Assembly: GCA_034111045.1 (NCBI GenBank)
Contig: JAWUYA010000016.1
Location: forward strand, 1 to 64,000
From: JALJPB01 sp034111045
GTDB taxonomy: Bacteria > Pseudomonadota > Gammaproteobacteria > Enterobacterales > Alteromonadaceae
Direction: 5' to 3'
Length of the DNA: 64,000 nucleotides
Shown one piece after another: positions 44,651 to 53,726 of the stretch. The notes below the pieces were generated by a model, which saw only the letters and a program-made list of their open reading frames with translations, made no database searches and had not been told where the DNA came from. A program made the position numbers and the translations under genes. Position 1 is the stretch's first letter, and every line of letters starts with the position of its first letter.

Positions 44651-46564
44651 TTAGCACATATCATCAAACGGATTAGTTTTTGGTAAATCGATGGCATGCT
44701 CAAAACCAGGCATGTTGATACTGTCAGTGCTCAGCTCTAATTGGCTATCATCAATTAAGCCATCACCAAATTGATAGATAATATTAAATTGTCCCAAATC
44801 GGCACTTTCTTGGTAATTTTTTTGTGCTATTTCAACCTTGATCAGTTTTTCACGATACTCCAGCATCGCTTGTTCGCCATAACGCTTGGTTAACATAGAC
44901 ACACTAACTGATGGCGATAACACGGTAGCAGTGGCATTGTTACCACCAAAACCTTTTGAGTTAATAAAGGCAATGTCCATAGCGGCACATTGCCAATGTT
45001 GAGTGGCGATATGTAAGTGCTGATCAAAAACATCTGCGGCCACTTCATCAATAGTGGTGATGCCGGGCATAATATTATGCGCAAAAACACCTAACGCCAT
45101 TGCCATTTGATCGCCACTAGCAGGGCCTATGGTATGACCAACAAAAGCTTTAGGCGCAACTACTGGCCAAGCATCAATAGCAAACGTTGCAGCTATTCGA
45201 TGATAAATATGTGACTCGGTGACCCGATTTTGGGGTGTAGACGAGCCATGAGCTAAAATAAAGCTCCGCTCTTTAAGCGCCTCTTCACCTAACATGCTTT
45301 TTGCTAACGCCACCGATTTGGCCATGGTAATGTAATTACCAGGGCCAGGTGCGGTGATCGACTTTTTAATACCGTCGGCATTGATAAAAACGTCGGGCAC
45401 TGAGCCTAACACTTTAGCGCCAAGCTCTAAGACTAATTTATCATCCATTAACACAATAAATTGCGCGCCTTCACCAATGGTAAAACCACAATTATTGCCA
45501 AATGGCCGACTAGTACGGCGATGATCCACCTTATCCGTACCATCTAACCTTTTCAGTCCTTCTTCATTGGCTAATGCGCTCATATTACCAAAACCCTCAA
45601 CCACCTCAGGGGTAATTGGCGACTCAGCACTACCAACAATAGCGACACGAATTCTGCCCGCTTGCATATCTTGCACAGCCGCTTTTAAGTTATATAAAAA
45701 GGTGGCACAAGCCCCCGAAGAGGTAAACGTAGTACCAACACTACCGGTAACATAGGCATTAATAAAATCTGTCGGCATGGTATTTAAACCAAGGGCTAAA
45801 TTTTTAGTAGAAACGCGTTCACCTTTTAAGCGATTACGCACTAAACCACCGAGCCCTTCATCATGCATTTGACCCATAACGGATGCAGAATAAGTACCCA
45901 CTTCGTCAGGACTAATTTTTGCCATAATCTCAGACCAAGCAAAACCAGTTGAGTGAATAGCATCAGAGGCGCCAAATATTGTGGTTTGCAAACCACGTGG
46001 TTGATAGCGGCTGTTATAAAGTTTAGCGGGTTCAAATCCTGTTGGTAATTGGCCCGCGGCTTTTATTGGATTATCACGATAAGCATCATGTTTAATTTCA
46101 ATCTCACCAGGGATCTCAACGCTTACTCGGCCAGCGTCTAGGTCATTGACTACCCAAGTACGTGGTAATGGCGAAGGTAACTCTTTACGTCTGGTTTCAA
46201 AGCGGATACTTTTCTGACTAGGATTATCATGACAGGTAGGCGATAACGTCATTTTTTTATGCCAAGGGGTGGCATCTACATCAAAATGATTTTTCTCTAT
46301 TTTACGAATTAAAGTACCGTCAAGAATTTGTTGACCAAAACGAGCTTCAATATCTTGTTTGGCAACAATATGACCTTCTTTATCGATTAACTGGCCAGCT
46401 TCAACACTCACTAATTTCATTAACGAAGCTAAACCTAAAAAGGTTTCTGCACGTGTTTCATTATCCAGACTGTCGATAACAATACGTCGAAAACCTTGAT
46501 GAAAAGAAGTACGGCCTGCCGCGTTAACGCCACCCATTCCAACAATAAGAGGTAATGAAGTCAT
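44651..46564 (-). CDS. fabY: Beta-ketoacyl-ACP synthase FabY
   Basis: A 637-residue ketosynthase, much longer than FabB/FabF and matching the Pseudomonas FabY length (634). The catalytic Cys286 is in SSGACATFLYN, with His439 (ILAHGSSTPQNR) and His477 (FVGHTIGPASGDQ). FabY condenses acetyl-CoA with malonyl-ACP to start fatty-acid synthesis, taking the place of FabH. The N-terminal 190 residues lie outside the classic ketosynthase fold. It is convergent with the SulP gene and divergent from the GlxA-type regulator, and is about 3.5 kb from oleA. Confidence 0.93.
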   Translation of the reverse strand: MTSLPLIVGMGGVNAAGRTSFHQGFRRIVIDSLDNETRAETFLGLASLMKLVSVEAGQLIDKEGHIVAKQDIEARFGQQILDGTLIRKIEKNHFDVDATPWHKKMTLSPTCHDNPSQKSIRFETRRKELPSPLPRTWVVNDLDAGRVSVEIPGEIEIKHDAYRDNPIKAAGQLPTGFEPAKLYNSRYQPRGLQTTIFGASDAIHSTGFAWSEIMAKISPDEVGTYSASVMGQMHDEGLGGLVRNRLKGERVSTKNLALGLNTMPTDFINAYVTGSVGTTFTSSGACATFLYNLKAAVQDMQAGRIRVAIVGSAESPITPEVVEGFGNMSALANEEGLKRLDGTDKVDHRRTSRPFGNNCGFTIGEGAQFIVLMDDKLVLELGAKVLGSVPDVFINADGIKKSITAPGPGNYITMAKSVALAKSMLGEEALKERSFILAHGSSTPQNRVTESHIYHRIAATFAIDAWPVVAPKAFVGHTIGPASGDQMAMALGVFAHNIMPGITTIDEVAADVFDQHLHIATQHWQCAAMDIAFINSKGFGGNNATATVLSPSVSVSMLTKRYGEQAMLEYREKLIKVEIAQKNYQESADLGQFNIIYQFGDGLIDDSQLELSTDSINMPGFEHAIDLPKTNPFDDMC

Positions 46565-46704
46565 AAAAAACCTTTAACGATATAAGCAAATGAAAATAAA
46601 ATTTATTGATGGTATTTTAATCGCATAAAAATAAAAATAATCGGCTTATTTAGCCATATAAAGTGCTATAAAGGACATATATTTTTATTTTACCTTATCA
46701 ACCC

Positions 46705-47712
46705 ATGCCAATTAAAATAAAACAACCAAGAACAGTGAAAGTTGCCCTGGTACTCTACGATGAAATGCTCGCAACCAGTGTGAGTTTACCTGTTGAAATG
46801 CTACGCGCGGGCGAAGCTTTGGCGCTGACAAAAAATAAAAACAATCCTAAGCTATCGATTCAAATGGTGGCAGAAACTAACAAGGCAGTCACCACCAGAG
46901 CCGTTATTCAATTAACACCTGACACCACAGTAACGGATGCACGATTACCTGACTTTGCCTTTATTCCAAGCTTATGGCGAAACCCTAGACCGATACTAAA
47001 AAAACACCCTAGAATGATCGCTTGGTTGAATAAAATTTGGCAACAAGGAGCTACGTTAATTGGCGGGGGTACTGGTGTTTGTTTTATGGCGGAGTCAGGT
47101 TTGTTAGACCACCACCCAGCAACAACACATTGGCATTACGAACAACAATTTAAACGTAATTACCCATTGGTCGATCTCAAACCTGATTTTTTCATCACCC
47201 AATCAGACCGTATTTATTGTGCGGCTAGCCTTAATGCACTGGCCGATATAATAGTACATTTAATTGAACAAATTTATGGTCAAGGGATAGCTCAACAAGT
47301 TCAAATGCACTTTTCCCATGAAATACGCAAACCTTATAAAGAACAAAGATACCTAGAAGGTAGTGTCGACAGACACCCCGATGAACTCATCGCCCAAATT
47401 CAGTTTTGGATGAGTAATAATCTTAATTCAACGAGTTCTTTAACCGATATTGCTGAACAATTTAATATCAGTTCACGCTCGTTAACCCGACGGTTTAAAG
47501 CCGCAACAGGTTCCAGCGCCACACAACACTGGCAACAATCGCGCATTGAAGCGGCCAAAGATTTATTAGCCTCTAGTAACCTCTCGATTCAAGAAATTGC
47601 CTATCATGTTGGCTATCAAGATCATGGTCACTTAACTCGGTTGTTTAAAAAAGCGTTAAGCTTAACGCCAAAAGATTACCGTGCTATGGTACGTAAGAAA
47701 TTATTTAGTTAG
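46705..47712 (+). CDS. GlxA-type AraC regulator (DJ-1/PfpI plus HTH)
   Basis: A 335-residue protein: DJ-1/PfpI-like amidotransferase fold (about 8-195, with GGGTGVCFMAESGLLD at the nucleophile elbow, so the Cys is in place) followed by an AraC HTH (about 232-332, FNISSRSLTRRFKAATG and IQEIAYHVGYQDHGHLTRLF). Such regulators bind small nitrogen-containing molecules. The CoA-transferase gene starts 11 bases after the stop and is probably its target. Confidence 0.9.
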   Translation: MPIKIKQPRTVKVALVLYDEMLATSVSLPVEMLRAGEALALTKNKNNPKLSIQMVAETNKAVTTRAVIQLTPDTTVTDARLPDFAFIPSLWRNPRPILKKHPRMIAWLNKIWQQGATLIGGGTGVCFMAESGLLDHHPATTHWHYEQQFKRNYPLVDLKPDFFITQSDRIYCAASLNALADIIVHLIEQIYGQGIAQQVQMHFSHEIRKPYKEQRYLEGSVDRHPDELIAQIQFWMSNNLNSTSSLTDIAEQFNISSRSLTRRFKAATGSSATQHWQQSRIEAAKDLLASSNLSIQEIAYHVGYQDHGHLTRLFKKALSLTPKDYRAMVRKKLFS

Positions 47713-47722
47713 GAAATTTACG

Positions 47723-48937
47723 ATGAGCAGCGCACTACAAGGCATTAAAGTTATCGACTTAAGTCGTATTTTGGCAGGGCCTTGGGCATCACAATTATTA
47801 GCGGATATGGGTGCTGAAGTGATCAAAGTTGAACAACCGATAAAAGGTGATGACACCCGTTTTTGGGGACCTCCTTTTATCAAAGCAGCAACAAAAAATC
47901 AGCCGCCACAAGCCGCTTATTTTCATTGTGCTAATCGTAATAAACAATCCATTGCCATTGATATTACCCAAGAGAAAGGTCAGCAAATTATCAAAGAGTT
48001 GGTGGCCAAAGCGGATGTTTTTCTTGAAAACTTTAAAGTGGGCGGATTAGCCCAATACGGTTTAGATTATCCAAGTTTAAAAAAACTGAATCCACAATTA
48101 GTTTATTGCTCGATCACCGGTTTTGGTCAAACAGGCCCAAGTGCCAATAAAGCCGGTTATGACGCCATGATTCAAGGTGAAGGTGGCTTGATGAGTATCA
48201 CAGGTGAGCCTGATGGTGAGCCAATGAAAGTGGGGGTAGCCGTTGTTGATATAATGACCGGTTTATATAGTAGTAATGCTATTTTAGCGGCGTTAATGGC
48301 CAGACATCATACGCATCAAGGCCAACATATTGATATCGCCTTACTCGAGGTTCAATTGGCCACATTAGCCAATCAAGGGATGAATTATTTAACCACCAAA
48401 GAAAATCCACAACGCCAAGGTAATGCTCACCCAAACATTGTGCCTTACCAATGTTTTGCCACTCAAGATGGCAATATTATTTTAGCCATTGGTAACGATA
48501 AACAATTCCAACGTTTTTGCCATGTCGCTGAGATAGAAGAACTAAGTAAGAATAAACTCTTTATCACCAACGAACTAAGAGTGATCAACCGAGATAAACT
48601 TATTCCTGTGCTCGCTGAAAAATTAGCTCAACACCCCACTTTATGGTGGCTTAATACCTTAGAAAAAGTAGCTGTGCCTTGCGGTCCTGTTAATACCTTA
48701 GCGCAAGCGGTTAATCACCCTCAAATTCAATACCGTCAAATGATAAAATATATCCCCGACAGTGACGAAAAAGCTGTTGCTACCATAGCCTCGCCCATTC
48801 ACTTTTCTGCTACCCCCTTACAATATCTTCGTAGTGCTCCGGATTTAGGACAAGATAGTAAAGCTATTTTAGTTAACACGCTGCACTACGATGAACAAAA
48901 AATTAAGCAGTTATTTATTGACAATGTAGTGAATTAA
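47723..48937 (+). CDS. Family III CoA-transferase (CaiB/BaiF)
   Basis: A 404-residue CaiB/BaiF-fold enzyme. The N-terminal segment LQGIKVIDLSRILAGPWASQ and the catalytic Asp147 in AGYDAMIQGEGG are intact. It moves CoA between carboxylic acids. The ATG at 47723, with AGGA ten bases upstream, gives the family start; longer frames reach into the preceding gene. The substrate is unknown. Formyl-, succinyl- or carnitine-type transfer cannot be told apart here. Confidence 0.9.
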   Translation: MSSALQGIKVIDLSRILAGPWASQLLADMGAEVIKVEQPIKGDDTRFWGPPFIKAATKNQPPQAAYFHCANRNKQSIAIDITQEKGQQIIKELVAKADVFLENFKVGGLAQYGLDYPSLKKLNPQLVYCSITGFGQTGPSANKAGYDAMIQGEGGLMSITGEPDGEPMKVGVAVVDIMTGLYSSNAILAALMARHHTHQGQHIDIALLEVQLATLANQGMNYLTTKENPQRQGNAHPNIVPYQCFATQDGNIILAIGNDKQFQRFCHVAEIEELSKNKLFITNELRVINRDKLIPVLAEKLAQHPTLWWLNTLEKVAVPCGPVNTLAQAVNHPQIQYRQMIKYIPDSDEKAVATIASPIHFSATPLQYLRSAPDLGQDSKAILVNTLHYDEQKIKQLFIDNVVN

Positions 48938-49135
48938 CTAGGCCACTTAATATCCGCCATTAACTAAACAGGACGATAATTGACAACCATAAAATGCGAT
49001 TGCTTGACAAAACTTAGTCACATAAACCCGCCTAGCCCTTGTGATTAAATATTTTGTCACAAATACTTGTCTGATCTCTCCGGCTACGGCAAACTATAGG
49101 CATAAAATATTCACCAATAAATTCTAGAGAACGCC

Positions 49136-49768
49136 ATGAGTGAAAAATCAACAGCTAGCAGTCAAATGAGTCAAATGTTAACCATGCAAGATGCGATGAA
49201 TTCGCGGGTGAGTGAAACTTGGCGCACCAATGGTTACCAATGGTATCGGGCCATTTGGGTCGAATGTGCTGAAATGTTAGATCACCATGGTTGGAAATGG
49301 TGGAAACATCAAGAAATTGACGTTGCCCAAGTGCAACTAGAATTGGTTGATATTTTCCATTTTGGTTTATCACTCCGTTTAATGACAGGGGCGAGTGTTG
49401 AAACCATTAATGACGAATTAGTCAAAGAGCTGAGCCAGAACACGCAGGAAACTGATTTTAAAATTGCTCTAGAAAACTTAGCTTCTGCTGCCGTCAGCCA
49501 TCAAACTTTTGATGCCATTGCCTTAGCTGATTGTATGCAATTAATGAATATGGATTTAGACGAATTATTCCGTCAATATGTTGGCAAAAACACCTTGAAC
49601 TTCTTCCGCCAAGACCATGGTTACAAAGAAGGCAGTTATATTAAAATTTGGCATGGCGAAGAAGATAACGAAGTTTTAGCGATGTTAGTTAATACCCTTG
49701 ATGCAAGTGCTGATGACTTCCAACAACAGTTGTATCAGGCATTAGAAGCCAAATACCCAAAAAAATAG
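49136..49768 (+). CDS. Dimeric all-alpha dUTPase
   Basis: A 210-residue protein of the dimeric dUTP diphosphatase family (related to MazG). The metal-binding segments are WVECAEMLDHHGWKWWK (Glu and Asp ligands, about 42-62) and VQLELVDIFHFGL (about 67-82). It hydrolyses dUTP, and also dUDP, to dUMP, keeping uracil out of DNA. It is unrelated in fold to the trimeric Dut of E. coli. It stands alone; the promoter should be in the 200-base gap after the CoA-transferase. Confidence 0.9.
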   Translation: MSEKSTASSQMSQMLTMQDAMNSRVSETWRTNGYQWYRAIWVECAEMLDHHGWKWWKHQEIDVAQVQLELVDIFHFGLSLRLMTGASVETINDELVKELSQNTQETDFKIALENLASAAVSHQTFDAIALADCMQLMNMDLDELFRQYVGKNTLNFFRQDHGYKEGSYIKIWHGEEDNEVLAMLVNTLDASADDFQQQLYQALEAKYPKK

Positions 49769-49921
49769 TGTCGAGGTCAACAAATACTCTTGTTAGGCTT
49801 CACCGGAGCTAGAGTAGCTCGGCGAGACATTAACTGACCATACCCCTATCTCTGGCACAAATTCTGCATATTCTTTTTTACTAAAAAATAGCGTCAAGAA
49901 TTTAAATCGCCGGAGATGTTT

Positions 49922-50572
49922 ATGGAACTTATATTATTTGCTTTAATAAGCTTAATTGTTATTGTCACAGTCTTAGCTTCTCGCTTAAGTGATAATAGCT
50001 TCCCTTTCCCTTTTGACAGCAAAAAATCAATCTTCACCCCTGCTGAAAAAAACTTTCAAAACTTAGTTGAGCAAGCCATGGGGCCGAAGTATCGTGTTCT
50101 TAATCGAGTCAAACTCAGCGATATCGTCACTATTCGTAATGGTGTATCGACTCGTGCAAGTCAAGTGGCCGCAACTAATGCCAATACTAAATACCTAGAT
50201 TTTGTCATTTGCGACCGCACTAATATGAAATTATTAGGCGCTATAGATTTAGTAGACACCCAGGGTAGGGGCTATAAAATAAAAAAGGATTGGTTTGTCA
50301 GTGGTGCGCTCGAAGCTGCCACTATTCCTCATATTCGTATTAAGGTAAAAGCTAACTACACCATTGATGAGATTAGCGCGTGTATCAATAGTCGCCTTTT
50401 AGGTAACAACTCATCAATACCGAAAATAAAAGGTAAAGTTATACCCGCACCTATGCTAAAAGCCAGACCTCGTAACGTTGGCGTAATGAGTACAACAGCA
50501 GCTAAAGTTCAAGTAGCACCTAAAACGGCGCGACACTTACCTAGTTCACAAGTTGCGGCACTGCCTCATTAA
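49922..50572 (+). CDS. DUF2726 membrane-anchored protein
   Basis: A 216-residue protein. One N-terminal membrane helix (about 2-20) precedes a DUF2726 domain (about 35-165; FTPAEKNFQNLVEQAMGPKY, YLDFVICDRTNMKLLGAIDL), a fold related to restriction-like nucleases. The tail is basic. The ATG at 49922 is preferred over 49916 because the CGGAG site sits directly against the first. Function unknown. Confidence 0.75.
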   Translation: MELILFALISLIVIVTVLASRLSDNSFPFPFDSKKSIFTPAEKNFQNLVEQAMGPKYRVLNRVKLSDIVTIRNGVSTRASQVAATNANTKYLDFVICDRTNMKLLGAIDLVDTQGRGYKIKKDWFVSGALEAATIPHIRIKVKANYTIDEISACINSRLLGNNSSIPKIKGKVIPAPMLKARPRNVGVMSTTAAKVQVAPKTARHLPSSQVAALPH

Positions 50573-50591
50573 AGCAATGATTACTGTCTAA

Positions 50592-50634
50592 CGCCACCAC
50601 CAAGAATAGCCCTTGCTTACTATTCTTGATGGCG
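50592..50634. repeat. Hairpin between DUF2726 gene and mtnN
   Basis: CAAGAATAG (50601-50609) pairs with CTATTCTTG (50620-50628), with outer CGCC/GGCG (50592-50595, 50631-50634). No T run follows, so it is a weak terminator candidate or a regulatory hairpin. Confidence 0.6.
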
Positions 50635-50784
50635 CACTATTTACTGGTTGCCCGCGGGGCGATCAAACTGATAGGGACTTAACACTTTTGATGCAGCCAA
50701 ATCAATTGATAATGTCACAAGATTTTTATTACGTCTCAGGCTATAATTCTTTTTTATCAAAATACACCATATTCAGGAAACCAC

Positions 50785-51513
50785 ATGAGAGCAGGCATAA
50801 TTGGCGCCATGGAGCCAGAAGTAGCTATTTTAAAAGCTAAACTTGAAAACGGTGATACCATCATCCACGCAGGCTACACTTTTCATCAAGGCCAATTAAA
50901 TGGCAATGATGTGGTTATTGTACAATCAGGCATTGGTAAAGTAGCGGCCGCGTTAGCCACGGCAATGTTAATTGATAAATTCAAACCTGATTATATTGTT
51001 AATACTGGCTCTGCCGGGGGCTTTGAACCATCTCTTAAAGTCGGAGATATTGTTATTAGTTCAGAAGTAAGGTATCACGATGTTGATGTCACCGCTTTTG
51101 GTTATGAAATGGGTCAACTTCCCGCTAACCCTGCCGCTTATATTGCACACCCTAGTTTAGTTGAAGCCGCTAAAACCGGAATATCTCAACTCAAAAAAAC
51201 TGATGGTAACAACATTCAAACCTTAGTTGGCTTGATCACCACAGGTGATACTTTTATGACTAAAGATGATGATATTGCCAAAGCGCGCGCTAATTTTCCA
51301 ACGATGGCAGCGGTAGAAATGGAAGGTGCGGCTATAGCTCAAACCTGTTACCATTTTAAGTTACCCTTCGTTATTATTCGCTCAATGTCAGACATCGCAG
51401 GTAAAGAATCTCCGACCTCTTTTGAAACCTATTTAGAAAAAGCATCGGTCAATTCATCACAATTGGTGATAAACATGCTTGACGTTTTACAGGGACAACA
51501 ATTATCATCTTAA
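50785..51513 (+). CDS. mtnN: 5'-methylthioadenosine/S-adenosylhomocysteine nucleosidase
   Basis: A 242-residue nucleosidase. The start MRAGIIGAMEPEVAIL carries the catalytic Glu12, and SMSDIAGKESP carries the catalytic Asp. It cleaves MTA and SAH to adenine and methylthioribose or ribosylhomocysteine, feeding the methyl cycle and AI-2. AGGAAA stands before the ATG; a TATAAT is at 50742-50747 without a clear -35. The CbiB-like gene follows two bases after the stop. Confidence 0.96.
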   Translation: MRAGIIGAMEPEVAILKAKLENGDTIIHAGYTFHQGQLNGNDVVIVQSGIGKVAAALATAMLIDKFKPDYIVNTGSAGGFEPSLKVGDIVISSEVRYHDVDVTAFGYEMGQLPANPAAYIAHPSLVEAAKTGISQLKKTDGNNIQTLVGLITTGDTFMTKDDDIAKARANFPTMAAVEMEGAAIAQTCYHFKLPFVIIRSMSDIAGKESPTSFETYLEKASVNSSQLVINMLDVLQGQQLSS

Positions 51514-51514
51514 A

Positions 51515-52504
51515 ATGATAGCGATCACCGCACTACACTTTCCACCCATTAATCACTTTAGCAGTTCAGTGTTATTGCTTTTTGCTGTTGTTTTACTGAA
51601 AAAGTTACTGACCCGTATAGTTAACCATCAACCCTTTGATTTTTTTAATTTCTATTGTCAAAAGCTCAGTGATAAAGTGAACAAAGCGCAAAACCCAGAA
51701 AAACAGCAAGCCATCGCAGGTTTGGTAGCCGTGGTCATCACGCTATTACCCTTAGTTGTTATTTTATGGTTATTTGAGTTGTTTATTGAAGTCCCTTGGC
51801 TTTGGCAAGCTTTATTACTTTACCTCGCTATGGGTCGATTTAACTTGGCCGCTAGCAGTAAATCAGTTGCTCAAGCACTAGTGGCCAATCAAAGTTATGT
51901 AGCGAAACAAACATTACAGCCTTTATTGCTAAGAGACACTGCACCCTTATCAAAAATAGGCTTAAGTAAAAGCTGTATTGAAATGCAGTTACTTAGAACC
52001 ATGCAGCAAAATTTCGTGGTAATTTGTCACTTTTTAGTGTTTGGTCCACTGGCCGCGCTCAGTTACCGTCTATTGCTTGAAATGCATTACAGTTGGAACG
52101 TTAAGCAAAAAACTTTTAGGGCTTTTGGTCAACAAGTGAGCATGTTAGTCAATGTATTGCAGTGGTTGCCTGTGCGCTTATTTACCCTGATCATGCTATT
52201 AATGTTTTCCAAACACAATTTATTGTTATTTTGGCGATTAATTAACGACAAGATCTTTCAATTAAATAATGACATTGCGCTGCATTGTTTAGCACTGAAT
52301 TTACAAATTAAGCTTGGCGGTGTTGCTATGTACGAGGGGGTAAAATTAGCCAAACTCAGTTTTAATGATCACGCAAGACAGCCTGAACCAACCGATATTA
52401 TTCATACCAGCACTCAATTAACGTACACTTTAATGATCTGCAGTGTCTTGCTAATCATCATTTCCGCATTGGTATTGGTAGTACAACTGAGTAGTGCCAC
52501 TTAA
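51515..52504 (+). CDS. CbiB/CobD-like membrane protein
   Basis: A 329-residue polytopic membrane protein resembling the CbiB/CobD and AmpE group, with FDFFNFYCQKLSDKVN, LLYLAMGRFNLAASSKSVAQAL and the internal LRDTAPLSKIGLSKS segment. CbiB links aminopropanol to cobyrate in cobalamin synthesis, but no other cob gene is in the window, and the sequence is divergent. The ATG at 51515 follows the mtnN stop by one base; a frame from 51479 would overlap mtnN. Confidence 0.7.
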   Translation: MIAITALHFPPINHFSSSVLLLFAVVLLKKLLTRIVNHQPFDFFNFYCQKLSDKVNKAQNPEKQQAIAGLVAVVITLLPLVVILWLFELFIEVPWLWQALLLYLAMGRFNLAASSKSVAQALVANQSYVAKQTLQPLLLRDTAPLSKIGLSKSCIEMQLLRTMQQNFVVICHFLVFGPLAALSYRLLLEMHYSWNVKQKTFRAFGQQVSMLVNVLQWLPVRLFTLIMLLMFSKHNLLLFWRLINDKIFQLNNDIALHCLALNLQIKLGGVAMYEGVKLAKLSFNDHARQPEPTDIIHTSTQLTYTLMICSVLLIIISALVLVVQLSSAT

Positions 52505-52536
52505 TCAAATAGCTACTAGCAACGAGAAATAGCACA

Positions 52537-53166
52537 ATGCATGAATTACTTTATTGGTTAGATATTTTTGGCATTATCGTTTTTTCTTTATCGGGAGCAC
52601 TGGCAGCAGGGAAGTATCAACTTGATCCCTTTGGTGTTGTAGTTTTAGCTTCGGTTACCGCAGTGGGGGGCGGAACCATCAGAGATATAATTTTACAAAC
52701 GCCTGTTTTTTGGGTGGTTAAACCATTTTATCTTTATATTATTCTGATCACGGCAATACTCACTATTATCATTATTAGACGTCCTAAACGTATACCCAAG
52801 CGCTTTTTATTAATTGCAGATGCCGTAGGTTTGTCTTTATTTTCAGTACTCGCCACTCAAAAATCGTTAAGTTTAGGTGCACCTATTCCGGTGGCAATTA
52901 TTATGGGCACAATTACCGCTGTGTTAGGCGGTATGCTGAGGGATATTATTTGTAATGTGATCCCGATGATTTTACGACAAGAAATTTACGCTACTGCCGC
53001 TATGCTCGGAGGTACGTTATTTGTGACGTTACAGCAGGTGGGCTTACCAGACAATATTGCGTTAGTTTCAGCAATCATTGGCGCATTAGCACTTAGGTTA
53101 GCGGCCATTTATTGGCAAGTATCCCTGCCTGCATTTCAAATTATTGAAAAAGAAGACAAACGTTAA
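52537..53166 (+). CDS. TRIC-family (UPF0126) cation channel protein
   Basis: A 209-residue seven-helix protein with the two-fold internal repeat of the family: GGGTIRDIIL (about 47-56) and GGMLRDIIC (about 131-139), each after a glycine-rich helix. Prokaryotic TRIC proteins form trimeric potassium-type channels. Its stop shares the bases TTAA with the stop of the convergent RraB-like gene. Confidence 0.88.
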   Translation: MHELLYWLDIFGIIVFSLSGALAAGKYQLDPFGVVVLASVTAVGGGTIRDIILQTPVFWVVKPFYLYIILITAILTIIIIRRPKRIPKRFLLIADAVGLSLFSVLATQKSLSLGAPIPVAIIMGTITAVLGGMLRDIICNVIPMILRQEIYATAAMLGGTLFVTLQQVGLPDNIALVSAIIGALALRLAAIYWQVSLPAFQIIEKEDKR

Positions 53167-53486
53167 GCCTCAATACCCCAGCCATCGCTATAACCAGCAA
53201 ATTTGGTGGCTATTTTTTCAAGAGCCACTTCTTCCGCCAGTATGTTTTCATAGCTTGGCACCATCACCAGAGTGCAGTTTAGGTCCCACACATTAGGCGT
53301 GTCATCGGCTTGTAGACTTACTTTAACGTCAGTCAATGTTTCATTGATAAAGTCAGCCATCGCTTGGGCTTGTTCTTGTTGTTCAAATAAATGAAAAAAC
53401 ACCACATCATGTTGCTGTGTTAGATCAATGCCCGACTGGTACATTTCAGACAATACCTGGCCTGTTTCATCGTTAGGGAAGTTCAT
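53163..53486 (-). CDS. RraB-like protein (second copy)
   Basis: A 107-residue protein of the RraB domain family: FPNDETGQVLSEMYQSGIDL at the start, the central VVFFHLFEQQEQAQAMADF, and the end GYSDGWGIEA, matching the DGWG end of the domain. It is distant from the RraB at 33.7 kb, so it is a separate paralogue. RNase E binding is not shown. It is transcribed alone. Confidence 0.75.
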   Translation of the reverse strand: MNFPNDETGQVLSEMYQSGIDLTQQHDVVFFHLFEQQEQAQAMADFINETLTDVKVSLQADDTPNVWDLNCTLVMVPSYENILAEEVALEKIATKFAGYSDGWGIEA

Positions 53487-53726
53487 AAAACCTTATCTAT
53501 ATTCATATAATTACAGCGTGAATTTGTCATTATAACCACGATTAATTAGAAAATACACAAGAGTGCTAAACCACTCGGTAATTGGACATATTTCTAAAGC
53601 TCTCCTTCGGAAGCACACCACTAGATAATAGTCATATATTTGCCTGAGATGCCTAACAGTAAAATAGGGACAGTTAATTCAATATGTGCAAGAGCTGCTC
53701 AACTTGCTATGAGCAGCTACAAAAAA

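Noticed and set aside
44651..46564. Polyketide or PUFA synthase ketosynthase
   Set aside because: The single-domain length and overall sequence match FabY, and no carrier, acyltransferase or PfaA-D genes are near.
49801..49830. Hairpin after the dUTPase gene as a terminator
   Set aside because: GAGCTA/TAGCTC has a 3-base loop but no T run, and the arms are short; too weak to list as a terminator.
50613..50840. + strand ORF of 75 codons before mtnN
   Set aside because: It overlaps the mtnN start in another frame, begins inside a hairpin and has no protein-like features.
51515..52504. Part of a cobalamin synthesis operon
   Set aside because: Only a divergent CbiB-like protein is present and its neighbours are housekeeping genes.
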